Assembly (NCBI GenBank): GCA_964413905.1
Contig: CAYPUG010000061.1
Location: forward strand, 1 to 15,754
Direction: 5' to 3'
Length of the DNA: 15,754 nucleotides
Source: CAYPUG01 sp964413905
GTDB lineage: Bacteria; Chloroflexota; Anaerolineae; JAADDB01
Of this stretch, positions 14,393 through 15,754 are shown one piece after another. The notes beneath the pieces are model-generated. The model saw only the letters and a list, made by a program, of their open reading frames with translations, ran no database searches and was not told where the DNA came from. Positions within the stretch are counted from its first letter, which is position 1. Each line of letters begins with the position of its first letter. A program made the position numbers and the translations under genes.

Positions 14393-15099
14393 CGCACCCT
14401 CCGCATTTCCACGGCTCGCGTGGCCAGGAATAGAGCCACGACAATAAGGCTAATGAAATATAACACATCTCGCGTGTCCACAACACCGCGCGAAAAATCC
14501 ACCGTATGATCGGCCAGGGCTACGTAGTTCACTATTTTGGAAACGCTGCCTTTCATCAGATCACCCGCACCACGTAAAACCCACAAGCCAACCGTCAACA
14601 CCACTCCCACGATGGCAGCCACAATCTGGTTCTCGGTGGTCGCGGAAGCCAGGGTTCCCAATGCCAGCAAAGCCGCGCCAAAGAGAAAAATGCCCATGTA
14701 GCCCGAGATAATGGGGCCCCAATCGGGATCCCCGAAAACGCTGAGGACGTAAGGATAAATAAGCGTGAGCACAAGCATCACTCCCCAAAGGGTAACCGCG
14801 GCCAACCACTTCCCCACCACCAGTTCCCAATCCCGAACCGGTGCCGTCAAGAGCACCTCGATGGTGCCAGATCGGTATTCTTCGGCCAAGAGGCGCATGG
14901 CCAACACCGGGGCCACAAATAGAAGAACGGTGGTCATGGTGCCAAACAGGTAGCGCAAGGTGGCCTCCTGAGAGAGTAAGAGGATAATGGAGAACATGTA
15001 ACTGTGCAAAGCCAGGAAGAGAGCAACGACCACATAGGCAATAGGAGAGACGAAATACGATCGCAGCTCCCGCCGGGCAATGGTCAAGATAGTGCGCAT
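14389..15099 (-). CDS. ABC transporter permease, GldF/ABC-2 type
   Basis: A 236-residue integral membrane protein with six predicted helices (about 18-42, 53-73, 98-120, 130-152, 158-177, 211-230). The segment AEEYRSGTIEVLLTAPVRDWELVVGKW at 72-98, cytoplasmic after helix two, is the typical coupling region of ABC-2/GldF permeases (E-E-R-x-x-G-T-I-E-x-L-L-x-x-P). ATG 15099 is five bases after GAGGAGGT (15112-15105). ATG 15102 is too close to it, and a longer frame starting at 15210 would run back through the ATPase stop. It should form the membrane channel with the ATPase encoded 24 bases upstream. Substrate unknown. Confidence 0.9.
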   Translation of the reverse strand: MRTILTIARRELRSYFVSPIAYVVVALFLALHSYMFSIILLLSQEATLRYLFGTMTTVLLFVAPVLAMRLLAEEYRSGTIEVLLTAPVRDWELVVGKWLAAVTLWGVMLVLTLIYPYVLSVFGDPDWGPIISGYMGIFLFGAALLALGTLASATTENQIVAAIVGVVLTVGLWVLRGAGDLMKGSVSKIVNYVALADHTVDFSRGVVDTRDVLYFISLIVVALFLATRAVEMRRVR

Positions 15100-15104
15100 C
15101 ATGG

Positions 15105-15112
15105 ACCTCCTC
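15105..15112 (-). promoter_or_regulatory. Shine-Dalgarno sequence deciding the permease start
   Basis: GAGGAGGT on the - strand stands five bases before ATG 15099 and only two before ATG 15102, favouring the former. It is among the strongest binding sites in the window. Confidence 0.65.
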
Positions 15113-15122
15113 GACGACCAAC

Positions 15123-15754
15123 TTATACCACAGATTCCTCGCGAGTGACCAGGTGCAAGAAGATATCCTCTAAGGTCATGGTAGTGGTATGAAGTTCTAG
15201 GAGGTGCCACCCACGACCGACGACCGTCCTCGCGATCTCCGCGCGTGGATCGTTATCTTCATCGGCAAGGACCGTGAACACGCCATCGTCTTCTGCTCGG
15301 ACCTCTTTAACGCCGGGCACGCCCTGCAACACGTCCGCTATCTCCTGCGATGAAGCCTCCGCGGCCACTTGTACACGCAAGCGTCGCCCACCGCTCAGGA
15401 GCGATGTGAGACCTTCGGGCGTGTCCTCGGCCACCAGACGCCCTCGGTTAATAATGAGCACCCGGTGAGCCAATTGACTGACCTCGGGCAGGATGTGAGT
15501 GCTCAAGATGATGGTATGGTGTTCTCCCAGGGTTCGGATAAGGTTCCGCACTTCAATGATCTGTTGAGGGTCCAAACCAATGGTGGGTTCGTCCAGGATG
15601 AGCACATCGGGTTCATGGAGAATAGCCTGGGCCAAGCCCACCCGCTGCCGGTACCCCTTGGAGAGTTTGGCAATGCGGGCGTTGGCCTTCTCAGAGAGAC
15701 CCAATTGATCGACAACATCGGCGATGCGAGATTGCCGCCGGGGCACTCCGCGCA
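15123..15754 (-). CDS. ABC transporter ATP-binding protein, GldA-like (5' part cut by window edge)
   Basis: The frame runs off the right edge, so the Walker A and Q-loop halves lie outside. What is visible: the ABC signature in AKLSKGYRQRVGLAQA, Walker B VLILDEP, D-loop IGLDPQQ and H-loop STH, in normal order and spacing. A C-terminal regulatory extension of about 90 residues (RLRVQVAAEASSQEI...) follows, as in GldA/CcmA-type exporters of the ABC-2 class. The GTG at 15746 is not a start but an internal codon, since the residues before it (RG) continue the usual L-K/R-G-V-P helical region. The enzyme couples ATP hydrolysis to the permease encoded next. Confidence 0.92.
   Translation of the reverse strand, partial: RGVPRRQSRIADVVDQLGLSEKANARIAKLSKGYRQRVGLAQAILHEPDVLILDEPTIGLDPQQIIEVRNLIRTLGEHHTIILSTHILPEVSQLAHRVLIINRGRLVAEDTPEGLTSLLSGGRRLRVQVAAEASSQEIADVLQGVPGVKEVRAEDDGVFTVLADEDNDPRAEIARTVVGRGWHLLELHTTTMTLEDIFLHLVTREESVV

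Noticed and set aside
15746..15754. GTG at 15746 as the start of the ABC ATPase
   Set aside because: The frame continues upstream with residues that fit the family, and the Walker A half must lie beyond the window.
1..15754. CRISPR arrays, tRNA/rRNA genes, insertion sequences, phage or defence genes
   Set aside because: No regularly spaced repeats, cloverleaf-like or rRNA-like sequence, transposase or integrase motifs were found by reading both strands.

Overview
The window looks like chromosome of a filamentous or thermophilic Chloroflexota bacterium (Anaerolineae-like). This is inferred from the mix of protein families, not from a marker gene. The main pointers are a plant-type/Chloroflexus-type diacylglycerol galactosyltransferase, an exported bactofilin-like membrane protein, a GldA/F/G-type ABC operon with a DUF4340 partner, and envelope glycosyltransferases. 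I see no phage, insertion sequence, CRISPR array, rRNA or tRNA. Coding density is high and most starts have a good Shine-Dalgarno sequence.

Region 1 (1-5966, + strand): the last 18 codons of an unidentified gene, then an exported beta-helix membrane protein, an M1-type zinc aminopeptidase-like protein with a possible lipobox, a GT4 glycosyltransferase, the NADH/NAD+-sensing repressor Rex, a universal stress protein and a two-CBS-domain protein. Rex, Usp and CBS together form a small redox/energy/stress-sensing group.

Region 2 (5959-10958, - strand): a tight four-gene unit transcribed leftwards. Its order is a GT4 glycosyltransferase, a polyprenyl-phosphate sugar-1-phosphate transferase that starts glycan assembly on the lipid carrier, an M20 metallohydrolase, and an MGDG-synthase-type glycolipid glycosyltransferase. 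Two of its three junctions overlap and the third is a 4-base overlap or a short gap. The unit probably builds envelope polysaccharide and membrane glycolipid. It meets the CBS gene tail to tail with an 8-base overlap.

Region 3 (10959-11330): a 372-base gap between divergent genes. It holds the clearest promoter in the window (perfect TATAAT with a TGn extension, on the - strand). The -35 box of that promoter sits inside a perfect 7-2-7 inverted repeat, a good operator candidate. The leader also carries a 22-codon upstream ORF whose stop overlaps the first structural start codon.

Region 4 (11331-12274): endonuclease IV (nfo) with all nine zinc ligands, followed by a 13-bp perfect stem-loop that separates it from the opposing operon.

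Region 5 (12275-15754, - strand): an ABC exporter-type operon of ATPase (cut by the window edge), six-helix permease, GldG-like auxiliary protein and DUF4340 membrane-anchored protein. Homologous sets are linked to gliding in Bacteroidetes but are also widespread in non-gliders.

Nothing here is plainly a new defence or mobile system. The points most worth a second look are the palindrome-controlled promoter, the composition of the leftward glycan/glycolipid operon, and the exported bactofilin-like protein.
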